Assembly (NCBI RefSeq): GCF_022808595.1
Contig: NZ_JAKUCN010000006.1
Span: 124,001 to 188,000 of the forward strand
DNA length: 64,000 nucleotides
Direction of reading: 5' to 3'
Source of the DNA: Microvirga solisilvae
GTDB lineage: Bacteria > Pseudomonadota > Alphaproteobacteria > Rhizobiales > Beijerinckiaceae
Shown here: positions 43,857 through 52,463 of the stretch, one piece after another
Position numbering within the stretch: the first letter of the stretch is position 1
Layout of the letters: each line of letters starts with the position of its first letter
Notes under the pieces: model-generated
Told to the model about the DNA's origin: nothing
Database searches by the model: none
Seen by the model: only the letters and a program-made list of their open reading frames with translations
Translations under genes and position numbers: made by a program

Positions 43857-44897
43857 TTAGAGAATATCGGTCAAATATTCAAGTTCTCTCTTGTATTTGA
43901 CTTGTGATTTATTGACTTGAAGTCTCTTCCCGTCGACGGTTTTGAAGCTGCCAACCTGAAGCATCGGAATTGGAATCGATTGAGCGCCGCTGATACGGCC
44001 TGCTGACATAAAGTCATCCGTAATAGCAAAAGCATCAGCGGGATCATCGTAATCGAAGAGCTGCGGATATTTCGTCGCTACTTTGTAGGCACGTTCGACG
44101 TACATGCGTGAAGCAAGATCTTTTACGCCTTTCTTTGGACTTCGTGCGCCTACCATGGTCATTACAATGGCTGCTACTTTCGGAGATGGTAATCCTCCAG
44201 CGCGATCTGCCCAGATGTTGAAGTCGCTATCTTTGTCGGCAAGCATCTTCAATGTTAATTCGAGCGAATCGATTGAGTGCTCATCGACGCGAACAGGTAT
44301 GATAATTGCATCTGATGCACACCAGGCCAGATGAGTGGCTCCAGCATAAAATGGACTGCAATCCATTAAGCACGCTGCGCACGATTTATCTTCCATCTCA
44401 TCTTCGATAATTTCGCCGAGACTAAGCAAAATATTCTTCACTGCATTAGTATTGTTTGCAGCCATCGCTTGCTGCAGTTGCTGATAGAGAGAAGAAGGGA
44501 AAGAGAATAAAGCGCCATCGCCGGGGACAAAGTAGCTTCGTTTTCCTCCTTTAAAGTGCTCATTCAGCCCGCTAATCCGATAAGCAATATCGTCAGGTAC
44601 TACCCCAAAAGCTGGTCCAAGGACTTTTGGACGGATGGCATCGGCAATGGTTATAGCATGTTTTTGACCTCTAACTATTGACTCAGTAAGATTTCTTTGC
44701 GGGCATAGATCAAGTATAAGCGTGTTCTCCATTCTAGAGAACATATAAGCTAAGTTAAAAGATATAGTTGATTTTCCTATGCCACCACGAAGATTTGAAA
44801 TGGCATAGCGTGAATAACGGAAACCGGAAGACGGCGCCCAATCTTCTTCAAGTGAACGATCATGATTTTGAATAATACGTAAAAGACCTGTCGACAT
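43857..44897 (-). CDS. Orphan ParA-like AAA ATPase in low-GC DNA
   Basis: This protein has 346 residues from ATG 44897, with GGAG about 8 nt upstream; TTG 44909 is the alternative. It has a deviant Walker A-type loop RGGIGKST (37-44) in which the usual signature lysine of the ParA loop is Arg. Switch-I-like LILDLCPQRNLTES follows, then Walker B/switch II CLMDCSPFYAG with CASDAIIIPV. This is the ParA/MinD fold used for plasmid or cargo positioning. No parB gene is adjacent. Upstream lies a five-copy 19-bp repeat array overlapping the promoter. The coding DNA is strikingly A/T-rich relative to its surroundings. Confidence 0.8.
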   Translation of the reverse strand: MSTGLLRIIQNHDRSLEEDWAPSSGFRYSRYAISNLRGGIGKSTISFNLAYMFSRMENTLILDLCPQRNLTESIVRGQKHAITIADAIRPKVLGPAFGVVPDDIAYRISGLNEHFKGGKRSYFVPGDGALFSFPSSLYQQLQQAMAANNTNAVKNILLSLGEIIEDEMEDKSCAACLMDCSPFYAGATHLAWCASDAIIIPVRVDEHSIDSLELTLKMLADKDSDFNIWADRAGGLPSPKVAAIVMTMVGARSPKKGVKDLASRMYVERAYKVATKYPQLFDYDDPADAFAITDDFMSAGRISGAQSIPIPMLQVGSFKTVDGKRLQVNKSQVKYKRELEYLTDIL

Positions 44898-44920
44898 GCT
44901 AATCTCCAATCTGATGAGAC

Positions 44921-44949
44921 ATTAGAACGTGACCGAGCCTGCAGGTCAA
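44921..44949 (-). promoter_or_regulatory. Sigma-70-like promoter of the ParA-like gene
   Basis: On the minus strand, TTGACC (44949-44944) and TCTAAT (44926-44921) are separated by exactly 17 bp. The distal repeat core TGCAGG (44940-44945) overlaps the -35 element. The expected transcript would start about 15-20 nt before the ATG, containing the GGAG ribosome-binding site. Confidence 0.6.
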
Positions 44950-45034
44950 GCCGTAGCGCGCAGGTTATTAACAGATGTGCAGTTTATATAAATTGGTGCA
45001 GGCATAACGATAATATGCAGGCTGTTTTATAACC
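44940..45034. repeat. Five 19-bp direct repeats (iteron/operator-like array)
   Basis: The core (T/C)GCAG(G/T) occurs at 44940, 44959, 44978, 44997 and 45016, that is, five copies with intervals of exactly 19, 19, 19 and 19 bp. Outside the hexamer the units are A/T-rich and poorly conserved. The array begins over the -35 element of the ParA-like gene and extends about 90 bp upstream. It resembles plasmid iterons or a cooperative operator; the binding protein is not known. Confidence 0.75.
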
Positions 45035-45082
45035 TATTGTATTTTATAGGTTTTTATCTAAATTTTACCTTTTTGCGTAATA

Positions 45083-45111
45083 AAAAAAGCCCGGTATTTG
45101 CCCGGGCTTTT
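45083..45111 (-). terminator. Terminator of icd
   Basis: The stem AAAGCCCGG / CCGGGCTTT with loop TATTTGC gives a seven-T run on the minus strand. It lies 26 bp after the icd stop. Confidence 0.88.
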
Positions 45112-45136
45112 ATCTCCAAGAGGATGAATCTTTCGA

Positions 45137-46351
45137 TTAAGCAGCCATCGCCTTCTTGAGGTTCTCGTCAATCTTGTCGAGGAAGCCGGTGGTGGAGAGC
45201 CACTTCTGCTCGGCGCCGACGAGAAGGGCGAGGTCCTTCGTCATGAAGCCGGATTCCACCGTGTCCACGCAGACCTTCTCGAGGGTCGCGGCGAACTTGG
45301 CGAGATCGGCATTGTTGTCGAGCTTGGCGCGGTGGGCGAGGCCACGGGTCCAGGCGAAGATCGAGGCGATGGAGTTCGTGGAGGTCTCCTTGCCCTTCTG
45401 ATGCTCGCGGTAATGGCGGGTCACGGTGCCGTGGGCGGCTTCCGCTTCCACCGTCTGGCCGTCCGGCGTCATCAGCACGGAGGTCATGAGGCCGAGCGAG
45501 CCGAAGCCCTGGGCAACCGTGTCGGACTGCACGTCGCCGTCGTAGTTCTTACAGGCCCACACATAGCCGCCCGACCACTTGAGGGCCGAGGCCACCATGT
45601 CGTCGATGAGGCGGTGCTCGTAATGGATGCCGGCGGCATCGAACTTCGCCTTGAACTCGTTCTGGTAGACTTCCTCGAAGATGTCCTTGAAGCGGCCGTC
45701 ATAGGCCTTGAGGATCGTGTTCTTCGTGGAGAGATAGACCGGATACTTGCGGTTCAGGCCGTAGTTCATAGAGGCGCGGGCGAACTCGCGGATCGACTCG
45801 TCGAGATTGTACATGCCCATGGCGACGCCGGCGCCGGGGAACTTGAAGATTTCCTTCTCGATGACGGTGCCGTCCTCGCCCTCGAACTTGATCGTCATGC
45901 GGCCCTTGCCGGGCACCTTGAAGTCCGTGGCCTTGTACTGGTCGCCGAAGGCGTGACGGCCGACGATGATCGGCTGGGTCCAGCCGGGCACGAGGCGCGG
46001 AACGTTCTTGCAGATGATCGGCTCACGGAAGATCACGCCGCCGAGGATGTTGCGGATCGTGCCGTTGGGCGACTTCCACATGTCCTTCAGCTTGAACTCT
46101 TCCACACGGGCCTCGTCCGGCGTGATGGTGGCGCACTTCACGCCGACGCCGTACTTCTTGATGGCCTCTGCGGCTTCGACGGTGACCTTGTCGTTGGTGG
46201 CGTCGCGGTGCTCGATGCCGAGGTCGTAGTACTTCAGGTCGATGTCGAGATAGGGGTGGATCAGCTTGTCTTTGATGAACTGCCAAATGATGCGGGTCAT
46301 CTCGTCGCCGTCGAGTTCGACGACCGGATTGGCAACCTTGATCTTCGCCAT
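45137..46351 (-). CDS. icd: NADP-dependent isocitrate dehydrogenase
   Basis: This 404-residue dimeric NADP-IDH is of the eukaryote-like subfamily: [15 protein letters not shown]-terminus, isocitrate-phosphate loop SPNGTIRN, catalytic Tyr region GMYNLDESI, Lys in [11 protein letters not shown], metal ligands in [12 protein letters not shown] and [11 protein letters not shown], and [14 protein letters not shown] near the NADP site. It converts isocitrate to 2-oxoglutarate with NADPH in the TCA cycle. A good ribosome-binding site (AAGGTGAG) precedes the ATG. It lies downstream of alaS in the usual alphaproteobacterial neighbourhood, though several genes intervene. Confidence 0.97.
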   Translation of the reverse strand: MAKIKVANPVVELDGDEMTRIIWQFIKDKLIHPYLDIDLKYYDLGIEHRDATNDKVTVEAAEAIKKYGVGVKCATITPDEARVEEFKLKDMWKSPNGTIRNILGGVIFREPIICKNVPRLVPGWTQPIIVGRHAFGDQYKATDFKVPGKGRMTIKFEGEDGTVIEKEIFKFPGAGVAMGMYNLDESIREFARASMNYGLNRKYPVYLSTKNTILKAYDGRFKDIFEEVYQNEFKAKFDAAGIHYEHRLIDDMVASALKWSGGYVWACKNYDGDVQSDTVAQGFGSLGLMTSVLMTPDGQTVEAEAAHGTVTRHYREHQKGKETSTNSIASIFAWTRGLAHRAKLDNNADLAKFAATLEKVCVDTVESGFMTKDLALLVGAEQKWLSTTGFLDKIDENLKKAMAA

Positions 46352-46461
46352 GATCTCACCTTGCTCTTGAAGGGCTGGAACAGGCCTGCCGGGCGGCAGG
46401 CGGTTGCCGGGGGCTATAGCGCGGTTAAGGCCCTGGGGGAAGGTGGGGGGAGACCGGGAAT

Positions 46462-46869
46462 TCAGCGCTTTCTACGGGGATGCGTGTTTTTCCCGTCTTC
46501 CCGGCATAAGACGGCGCTGAAGAGGGAATTCACGGTGGCAGCCTTGCTGCGCACGCTTTCCTGCACGGCCGGGCTTCGAATGAGGGCGGCTGTCGCCTTC
46601 AGAAGAGCCCGGTCGCAAATGCAGGCTCCTCGCCCGGCCTGCTCATAACAAAGATCGTGGGCCCGGCAGGCGGCATCGAGCGCATCGACGGGCGAAGCGC
46701 GATCGGCGTCTCCCACACCGCACCAGTTGCCGTGGAAGAGGGGAGCGGATGTTTGCGGATTACTGACACCCGGGCGAGCCGAGGCGGAGGATGCCAGGAT
46801 CAGGCAGAACAATGTCGCAAGCCTGCGCAGCCAGGGCACCCGTCGACTCCTTTGGGGCTTGGGGAACAT
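46462..46869 (-). CDS. Secreted phospholipase A2-like protein
   Basis: This 135-residue protein has a signal peptide (residues about 12-31, [20 protein letters not shown]). The calcium-loop-like GNWCGVG (48-53) and the helix [12 protein letters not shown] with catalytic pair H71-D72 reproduce the core of small secreted phospholipase A2 enzymes. Cysteines C50, C68, C74, C83 and C85 could form disulfides. A role in phospholipid hydrolysis is a family-level inference; some members are inactive or toxins. It is located 110 bp downstream of icd, same strand. Confidence 0.7.
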   Translation of the reverse strand: MFPKPQRSRRVPWLRRLATLFCLILASSASARPGVSNPQTSAPLFHGNWCGVGDADRASPVDALDAACRAHDLCYEQAGRGACICDRALLKATAALIRSPAVQESVRSKAATVNSLFSAVLCREDGKNTHPRRKR

Positions 46870-46938
46870 GGGGAAAGCCGCCCGCTGGCGACGCAGGAAA
46901 CAATGCCGCGTTCAAGATTGGGTTCCGGTCTCGGGGCC

Positions 46939-47688
46939 TTATTGCCGGATCTGCTCCAGCACACGCTGCAGGGGCATGTCCGAGACCTGGATCAGCCCCG
47001 ATGACGGATTGTCCATGTCCAGGATCAGGCAGAGCGAGGCGGAGATGAGGAAGGCGGCGGCGATGAGCGTGCCGATGACCACCGCATTCCGTGGCGACCT
47101 ATAGCCGAAGCTCGCGAAGATCAGGACGAGCCAGGCGATCACGACAATGATGAGAGGCATCGGGATCGTCCCTCCCGACTGACCGGCGATCACCCAGCGC
47201 TCGTCGAGGACCTCCCGATAGAGCTCTCGCGCCTCGTTCCAGAGGGCCGTCTGCTGATCGTCCGTGACACGGATCGCCCTCAGACGATTCCCGACCTCGT
47301 CCAACAGGAGGCCAGCCTCCCGGTCGGCGGCAACGCCGGGATTGGAGCTGAGCGCCCTGTCCAGATAGGCGACGAGCCCGCGATGGGCCTCGTCGCCGAG
47401 CGGCCCCAGGGAGCGGATCGTCTTGTCCAGCAGGATGAGATCCGTGGCATAGGCATGAAGGTCGTCGTCCACGGCCTGAAACGTGTTCTTGGCCGAGCTC
47501 AGCATCAGGCCCAGCACCAGGGATGCGATGACCACGAACACGTTGGCGACGATCCGGACGGTCGCGTTCGTGTCTTCCTGAAGCTGCTTGGGGGAAAGCC
47601 TGGTGTGCCCGAACAGGCAGCCGAGGGAGACCCCCACAAGGAGGACGAAGGTGAAGGCCGAGATCAGGATTTCATTGGCAACGATCAT
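46939..47688 (-). CDS. DUF4239-type (bestrophin-like) membrane protein
   Basis: This protein has 249 residues from ATG 47688 (GGTGAG upstream; an ATG at 47721 would add 11). About four membrane helices occur as two N-terminal and two C-terminal pairs: ILISAFTFVLLVGVSLGCLFG, VFVVIASLVLGLMLS, PLIIVVIAWLVLIFASFGY and VVIGTLIAAAFLISASLCLIL. The soluble helical middle contains DLILLDKTIRSLG. This layout fits DUF4239 proteins, remotely related to bestrophin channels. Function unknown. Confidence 0.72.
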   Translation of the reverse strand: MIVANEILISAFTFVLLVGVSLGCLFGHTRLSPKQLQEDTNATVRIVANVFVVIASLVLGLMLSSAKNTFQAVDDDLHAYATDLILLDKTIRSLGPLGDEAHRGLVAYLDRALSSNPGVAADREAGLLLDEVGNRLRAIRVTDDQQTALWNEARELYREVLDERWVIAGQSGGTIPMPLIIVVIAWLVLIFASFGYRSPRNAVVIGTLIAAAFLISASLCLILDMDNPSSGLIQVSDMPLQRVLEQIRQ

Positions 47689-47851
47689 CGGCTTCTCACC
47701 TGCCTGATGCTGACATGCCATCTGTGAAGCTTGATTCAGAAATCAATGTGGCGGTTCAGGCGATGGGCGTTGCGCTCTCTCCGCCGATCAGATTCTTTAT
47801 GCCCATGCTCGCAGACTGGATTGGATGGCACGTCTCTCGCTGCAATGAGGA

Positions 47852-48580
47852 TCAGTCGTTCAGAATGGCAGGACAATCGTCGCTCAAAGGCTCACCGTGA
47901 ATGCCGGTGGCCTCTCGCGCCGCAGCTTCCACGTCAGGAATATGGAGAGGAAGGGCATCGAGATTGCTGCAGACCATATGGGCCATCGGAGTTCTGGATT
48001 CGGTGAGGACGTCGCTCGGGGTATAGGTTGCCGTTTGTGACATTGCGCGGAGAACTCTTTCCGCATCTCCCGACAGAAGGTCCTGTCTGCGCCGATATTC
48101 GCCCAGGACTTCGACAGTCAGCACTCCGAATGCCGGCAGCAGGATAGCCAAAGCACCGATTATTCCCCGCGTCCATGTTCCTTTCTGCATTTGACCTGCC
48201 CGGTGAATGAGCCGATAGCCCGTGAAGAACGGAATGAAGCCTAGGAGCCCAAGGCCAGCGAGAAGAATCGCCATCATCGATAAGGGTAGAAGCAAAACTC
48301 CAATGACGACGGCGCCGATCCCTGATGTGCGGAGGGCGGATCTGACAATCGCCTGACTTCCCGGCGCCGTGACATGACGGGAGAGCGCGAATGCGGCTAT
48401 GCCGGATGACGCAAAAACCCAGATCGAGAGCGGATAGGTGCTGACGACAATGCCCCCGATCGCGAAATCGGCGCCAAAGCATGCGAGCGGTAAGACGTAG
48501 ATCGCTAGGATGTCCGCCATGGGAACAGAGAGCCTCGACGGCATCTTGCTTCCGCTCGAACCTTGTTCGATTTGATTCAT
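47852..48580 (-). CDS. Hypothetical membrane protein
   Basis: This protein has 242 residues from ATG 48580; the frame continues antisense to trmJ but that part is not real. Four hydrophobic helices lie at about 22-45, 48-66, 86-118 and 135-158 (LAIYVLPLACFGADFAIGGI, WVFASSGIAAFAL, GAVVIGVLLLPLSMMAILLA, IIGALAILLPAFGVLTVEVL), followed by a soluble C-terminal 80 residues with two cysteines. No family recognised. It is divergent from trmJ with a 27-bp gap, so the promoters overlap. Confidence 0.65.
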   Translation of the reverse strand: MNQIEQGSSGSKMPSRLSVPMADILAIYVLPLACFGADFAIGGIVVSTYPLSIWVFASSGIAAFALSRHVTAPGSQAIVRSALRTSGIGAVVIGVLLLPLSMMAILLAGLGLLGFIPFFTGYRLIHRAGQMQKGTWTRGIIGALAILLPAFGVLTVEVLGEYRRRQDLLSGDAERVLRAMSQTATYTPSDVLTESRTPMAHMVCSNLDALPLHIPDVEAAAREATGIHGEPLSDDCPAILND

Positions 48581-48607
48581 CGACCTGAAGACCTGTAAAG
48601 GGTTCCT

Positions 48608-49342
48608 ATGCAACTTCCTATCATTATCCTCGTGGAACCCCAACTGGCCGAAAATATCGGCATGGTGGCCCGCGCCATGGCCAACTTCGGCCTCTCGGAA
48701 CTGCGCATCGTCGCCCCGCGCGACGGCTGGCCGAGGAAGGGCGCGCATTCGGCGGCTTCCGGCGCAGTGCATGTGCTGGAAGGTGCGACCCTCTACGACA
48801 CCGCGCGGGAGGCCATTGCCGATCTCAACTTCGTCTTCGCCACCACGGCGCGGGAGCGGGGGCAGATGAAGCGGGTCTTCGGGCCGGATGAGGCGATGGC
48901 GGAAACTCACAGGCGAGGCGCGGAAGGCCAGCGCATCGGCATCATGTTCGGGCGCGAGCGGACGGGCCTTGAGAACGACGAGGTTTCGCTGGCGGATGCC
49001 ATCATCACCTTCCCGGTCGATCCCAAATTCTCGTCCCTGAACCTGGCGCAGGCGGTGCTGCTCGTCTCCTATGAATGGTACAAGCTCGCCACCGGCGGAG
49101 TGCTGCCGTTTTCCGGCGAGAGGATTTCGCCGCCGGCATCTCGCGAGATGGTTACTTCTTTCTTCGACTATCTCGAAGACGAGCTGGAAGCGGTGAATTT
49201 CTATCCGGAAGACAAGAAACCGACCATGACTCGCAATATGCGGGACATTTTTCACCGTCTCGAGATGACGGAGCAGGACGTGCGCACCCTGCGTGGGGCG
49301 ATTCGCGCACTGGCGGAAGGACGCCGGTTGAGAAAGCCTTAA
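48608..49342 (+). CDS. trmJ: tRNA (cytidine/uridine-2'-O-)-methyltransferase TrmJ-like (SPOUT)
   Basis: This 244-residue protein has SPOUT-class knot motifs: IILVEPQLAENIGMVARAMANFG at the N-terminus, GIMFGRERTGLENDEV, and FPVDPKFSSLNLAQAV at the SAM-binding trefoil knot. TrmJ methylates the ribose at position 32 of several tRNAs. AAAGGG lies 5 nt upstream of the ATG. Confidence 0.9.
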   Translation: MQLPIIILVEPQLAENIGMVARAMANFGLSELRIVAPRDGWPRKGAHSAASGAVHVLEGATLYDTAREAIADLNFVFATTARERGQMKRVFGPDEAMAETHRRGAEGQRIGIMFGRERTGLENDEVSLADAIITFPVDPKFSSLNLAQAVLLVSYEWYKLATGGVLPFSGERISPPASREMVTSFFDYLEDELEAVNFYPEDKKPTMTRNMRDIFHRLEMTEQDVRTLRGAIRALAEGRRLRKP

Positions 49343-49357
49343 AGATCTTCTGCTCTA

Positions 49358-49388
49358 GTGTTTCCGGATGCGCCCTGCATCCGAACAC
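49358..49388 (+). other. Hairpin between trmJ and the hydrolase gene
   Basis: The stem CGGATGC / GCATCCG with loop GCCCT, extended after a bulge by GTGTT / AACAC, ends 17 bp before the hydrolase ATG. There is no U-run, so it is not a typical terminator. Confidence 0.3.
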
Positions 49389-49405
49389 CTTGATCTGAGA
49401 TCGCC

Positions 49406-50605
49406 ATGCGCCGCTCGCTGACTGCCCTTGCTCTCCTCGGTTCGTGCCTCGCCGCGCCTGCGGTTTTCGCGGCCTCGCCGCCGCAGCGGCCGGAGAAGGG
49501 GCCAGGCGCGGCCGACTACAAGATCGCCGAGGTGATCAAGACCGGCATCGGTACCGTCAGCTCGGGTTCCTATGTTTTCTATGGCAACGACGAGCCTGCG
49601 GCAGGCCGCCCGGTCGTCGTGTTCTTTCATTCCTGGGGAGCCGTGAATCCGGCCCTCTATGGCGGCTTCATCGATCACCTGGCGCGCAAGGGCTATCTCG
49701 TCATCTTCCCGCGCTTCCAGGAAGTGAACCGCTCCCGCCCCGCCGATGCCTCGCTCCTGGCGGAAACCCTGCTCAACGATGCCCTGTCGCAATTGAACAG
49801 CGACCAGAAGGCGAAGCCGGATCTGAACCGCGTGGCCTATATCGGCCATTCCGCAGGCATGCCGATTGCCCTCAACGTGGCGGCGAATGCGAAGGGCGGC
49901 GCGACGCCGAAGCTCGTCTTCGGCTTCATGCCCGGCGGCATCGCATCGAACGAGAAGGAGCGCGGCATCATGCTGCGCGATCTCTCGACGGTCGATCCTT
50001 CGACCCTCATCATCGCCATGAGCGGCGACCGCGAACATCTGCCCATCGACCGTGCCTCCCGCCGTCTCTTCGAGGCCACGAGCAGCGTGCCGATCACCCG
50101 CAAGCTGTTCATGCGCGCCAGCTCCGACGATCACGGCTATCCGGCGCTGACCGCGAACCTGGCTTCGCCTGGCTCGCCCAAGGCCGACTACGATGCCTCC
50201 GCCATCAAGCTCCAGCCGGACCCGCCGAAGGATCCCAAGGTAAAGAACACCTGGAAATGGAGCGCCGACATGTCGTTGTCGGGTCCGCAAAGCATCCTGA
50301 CCCAGCAACTCGGCAATAACGGCACCGACACCCTCGACTATCTCGCCTATTGGAAGAGCTTCGAGATGGCGGCGGAGGTGGCCTTCGCCGGCAAGGATGC
50401 TTCTGTGCTCTCACGAGACCCCAAGTTCATCGACATGGGCAATTGGAGCGACGGCTGGCCGGTGCGCCGCCTCTCGGCCCAGACGCCGAAGGTGGAAGGC
50501 CAGGAGAAACAGGACGAGCAGGGCCCCCGGCGCAAGATCAATCTTGCTCCCACCGAGACCAAAGAGGGCGGACTGAACAGCTTCATCAAGCAGTTGCGTT
50601 CATAA
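49406..50605 (+). CDS. Secreted alpha/beta hydrolase
   Basis: This 399-residue protein has a signal peptide (MRRSLTALALLGSCLAAPAVFA). The alpha/beta hydrolase core includes VVVFFHSWGAV (oxyanion region) and nucleophile S149 in YIGHSAGMP, with TLIIAMSGDREH and SSDDHGYPAL probably carrying acid and His. It resembles chlorophyllase/PETase-like hydrolases (dienelactone-type superfamily), but the natural ester is unknown. It precedes murI by 11 bp and may be co-transcribed. Confidence 0.8.
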   Translation: MRRSLTALALLGSCLAAPAVFAASPPQRPEKGPGAADYKIAEVIKTGIGTVSSGSYVFYGNDEPAAGRPVVVFFHSWGAVNPALYGGFIDHLARKGYLVIFPRFQEVNRSRPADASLLAETLLNDALSQLNSDQKAKPDLNRVAYIGHSAGMPIALNVAANAKGGATPKLVFGFMPGGIASNEKERGIMLRDLSTVDPSTLIIAMSGDREHLPIDRASRRLFEATSSVPITRKLFMRASSDDHGYPALTANLASPGSPKADYDASAIKLQPDPPKDPKVKNTWKWSADMSLSGPQSILTQQLGNNGTDTLDYLAYWKSFEMAAEVAFAGKDASVLSRDPKFIDMGNWSDGWPVRRLSAQTPKVEGQEKQDEQGPRRKINLAPTETKEGGLNSFIKQLRS

Positions 50606-50616
50606 TAGGTGCGCTG

Positions 50617-51489
50617 ATGCGTATCGATCTTCTTGCCGGAGCGTCCTATAACCCGGCTGTCATGCCGTCTCCCGTTCCCACGATCCTCGTCTTCGATTCC
50701 GGCCTCGGCGGCCTTACGGTCTTCTCCGAGGTGCTGAAAGCGCGCCCCGATGCACGCTTCGTCTATGCGGGCGACGATGCCGGTTTTCCTTATGGGCGGT
50801 TGAGCCAGGAGGCGCTGACCGCCCGGGTTCTCGCCGTCATGGAGCGCTTGATCGGCCTTTATGATCCGCAACTCGTGGTGATCGCCTGCAATACGGCTTC
50901 GACCGCCGTGCTGCCGCCCCTGCGCGAGCGGTTCTCTGTTCCCTTCGTGGGCACCGTTCCCGCCATCAAGCCGGCAGCCCTGGCGACCAAGACCGGTTAT
51001 GTGACCGTGCTCGCCACCCCCGGCACGGTGGCGCGGGATTACACCCGCGACCTCATCGATACCTATGCGGGCGGCTGCCGTGTCAATCTAGTGGGCTCGC
51101 GCCGTCTCGCAGGCTTTGCCGAGGCGGAGCTGGCCGGAAACCCGGTCTCGGACGCGGAGCTGCTCGACGAGCTGCTCCCATGCTTCGTCGAAGGCGAGGG
51201 TGGACGCACCGACGTGGTGGCCCTGAGCTGCACCCATTACCCGCTGCTACTGCCCCGTTTCCAGAAGCTCGCGCCCTGGCCCGTCACCTGGATCGACCCG
51301 GCACCGGCCATCGCCCGCCGGGTGACCCAGCTCATCGGCCCGCCCGTTCCGGGGCACGAGGCCGACGAGAACGAGGCGATTGCGGTCTTCACGAGCGGGG
51401 CGGGGATCACCTCAGCCTTCCGCGAAGCCTTGACGGCCAAGGGTTTGCCCGCAGTCCTAATAGAGGATATGCCGCTTCTTCAGGGATAG
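50617..51489 (+). CDS. murI: Glutamate racemase
   Basis: This 290-residue protein has ILVFDSGLGGLTV, the two catalytic cysteines C91 (VIACNTAST) and C205 (LSCTHYPLL), and the PYG region GFPYGRLS. It supplies D-glutamate for peptidoglycan synthesis. The ATG at 50617 has AGGTG about 6 nt upstream; ATG 50662 would give a shorter family-like N-terminus (275 residues) but lacks a ribosome-binding site. Frames extending upstream overlap the hydrolase gene and are not real. Confidence 0.93.
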   Translation: MRIDLLAGASYNPAVMPSPVPTILVFDSGLGGLTVFSEVLKARPDARFVYAGDDAGFPYGRLSQEALTARVLAVMERLIGLYDPQLVVIACNTASTAVLPPLRERFSVPFVGTVPAIKPAALATKTGYVTVLATPGTVARDYTRDLIDTYAGGCRVNLVGSRRLAGFAEAELAGNPVSDAELLDELLPCFVEGEGGRTDVVALSCTHYPLLLPRFQKLAPWPVTWIDPAPAIARRVTQLIGPPVPGHEADENEAIAVFTSGAGITSAFREALTAKGLPAVLIEDMPLLQG

Positions 51490-51494
51490 TTTAA

Positions 51495-51598
51495 GCGTCA
51501 TCCCGGGGCTGCGGAGCAGAACCCGGGATCGTCATCAGGATGAGGCGCCATTCTCGTCTCGCGATCCCGGATCTTTGCTGCGCTTCGTCCGGGATGAC
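51495..51598. repeat. Type-B palindromic intergenic repeat, copy 3 (intact reference copy)
   Basis: Inverted ends are GTCATCCCGG (51497-51506) and CCGGGATGAC (51589-51598). The centre GGCGCCATTCTCGTCTCGCG joins the two parts that are split by a type-A repeat at 2146-2384. It is located between murI and rpsD; the remaining bases to 51788 are rpsD leader with no assigned element. Confidence 0.75.
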
Positions 51599-51788
51599 TG
51601 CCTTGGGAGCTTGATTGACTTCTCCCTCGTTTTCCCATACATCCCACCCAGTCGCGCGGTCCTCCTGGGCCGCGTAACTTTTTACGCTCCCGTGGCCCGG
51701 CTTCTGGTCGGCCTGTCGTCCCTCTAGAGAACCTTGGGGGAAGAGGAGGGCGCGTTCCTCGCAAATTCGACAACAAAGAGGAACAGCG

Positions 51789-52406
51789 ATGTCGAAGCGC
51801 ATTCAGGCCAAGCACAAGCTTGACCGTCGTATGGGTCAGAATATCTGGGGCCGCCCGAAGAGCCCCGTGAACCGCCGCGAATACGGCCCCGGCCAGCACG
51901 GCCAGCGCCGCAAGGGCAAGATGTCCGACTTCGGCACTCAGCTCCGCGCCAAGCAGAAGCTGAAGGGCTACTACGCCAACATCACCGAGAAGCAGTTCCG
52001 CCGCTACTACGCGGAAGCCATTCGTCAGAAGGGCGATTCCGGTGAGAACCTGGTCGGTCTGCTCGAGCGCCGTCTCGATGCCATCGTGTATCGCGCGAAG
52101 TTCGTTTCGACCCCCTTCGCCGCTCGTCAGTTCGTCAACCACGGTCACGTGAAGGTCAACGGCCGCCGCGTGAACATTCCGAGCTATCTCGTGAAGGCTG
52201 GCGATGTGATCGAGGTGAAGGACAAGTCCAAGCAGCTCGAAGTCGTAGTCGTTGCGTCGCAGCTCGCCGAGCGTGACGTTCCGGACTACATCGAAGTCGA
52301 TCACTCCAAGATGACGGCTCGTTTCACCCGCATCCCGACCCTCTCTGAGGTGCCGTATCCGGTGCAGATGGAACCGAACCTCGTGATCGAGTTCTATTCG
52401 CGCTAA
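51789..52406 (+). CDS. rpsD: 30S ribosomal protein S4
   Basis: This 205-residue protein has S4 N-terminal [23 protein letters not shown] and an S4 RNA-binding domain around [15 protein letters not shown] and [21 protein letters not shown]. It is a primary 16S rRNA-binding protein in 30S assembly. AGAGGA precedes the ATG by about 5 nt. The monocistronic position, separate from the alpha operon, is common in alphaproteobacteria. Confidence 0.97.
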   Translation: MSKRIQAKHKLDRRMGQNIWGRPKSPVNRREYGPGQHGQRRKGKMSDFGTQLRAKQKLKGYYANITEKQFRRYYAEAIRQKGDSGENLVGLLERRLDAIVYRAKFVSTPFAARQFVNHGHVKVNGRRVNIPSYLVKAGDVIEVKDKSKQLEVVVVASQLAERDVPDYIEVDHSKMTARFTRIPTLSEVPYPVQMEPNLVIEFYSR

Positions 52407-52426
52407 TAGCTGCGATATAAAACTGA

Positions 52427-52455
52427 AAAGGCCGCCCGATTGGGCGGCCTTTTTG
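52427..52455. terminator. Terminator after rpsD (bidirectional)
   Basis: The stem AAAGGCCGCCC (52427-52437) / GGGCGGCCTTT (52442-52452), loop GATT, is followed by further Ts on the plus strand, with A-rich flank allowing use by the convergent gene. Confidence 0.9.
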
Positions 52456-52463
52456 TTTGGCGA

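Noticed and set aside
44940-45034. CRISPR-like interpretation of the 19-bp phased repeats
   Set aside because: The conserved core is only six bases and the period is 19 bp, too short for repeat plus spacer; position over a promoter fits an operator or iteron array.
48581-49255. Extension of the minus-strand membrane protein frame across trmJ
   Set aside because: It is antisense to a clear TrmJ gene, and the extra residues show no domain. The ATG at 48580 fits the membrane protein.
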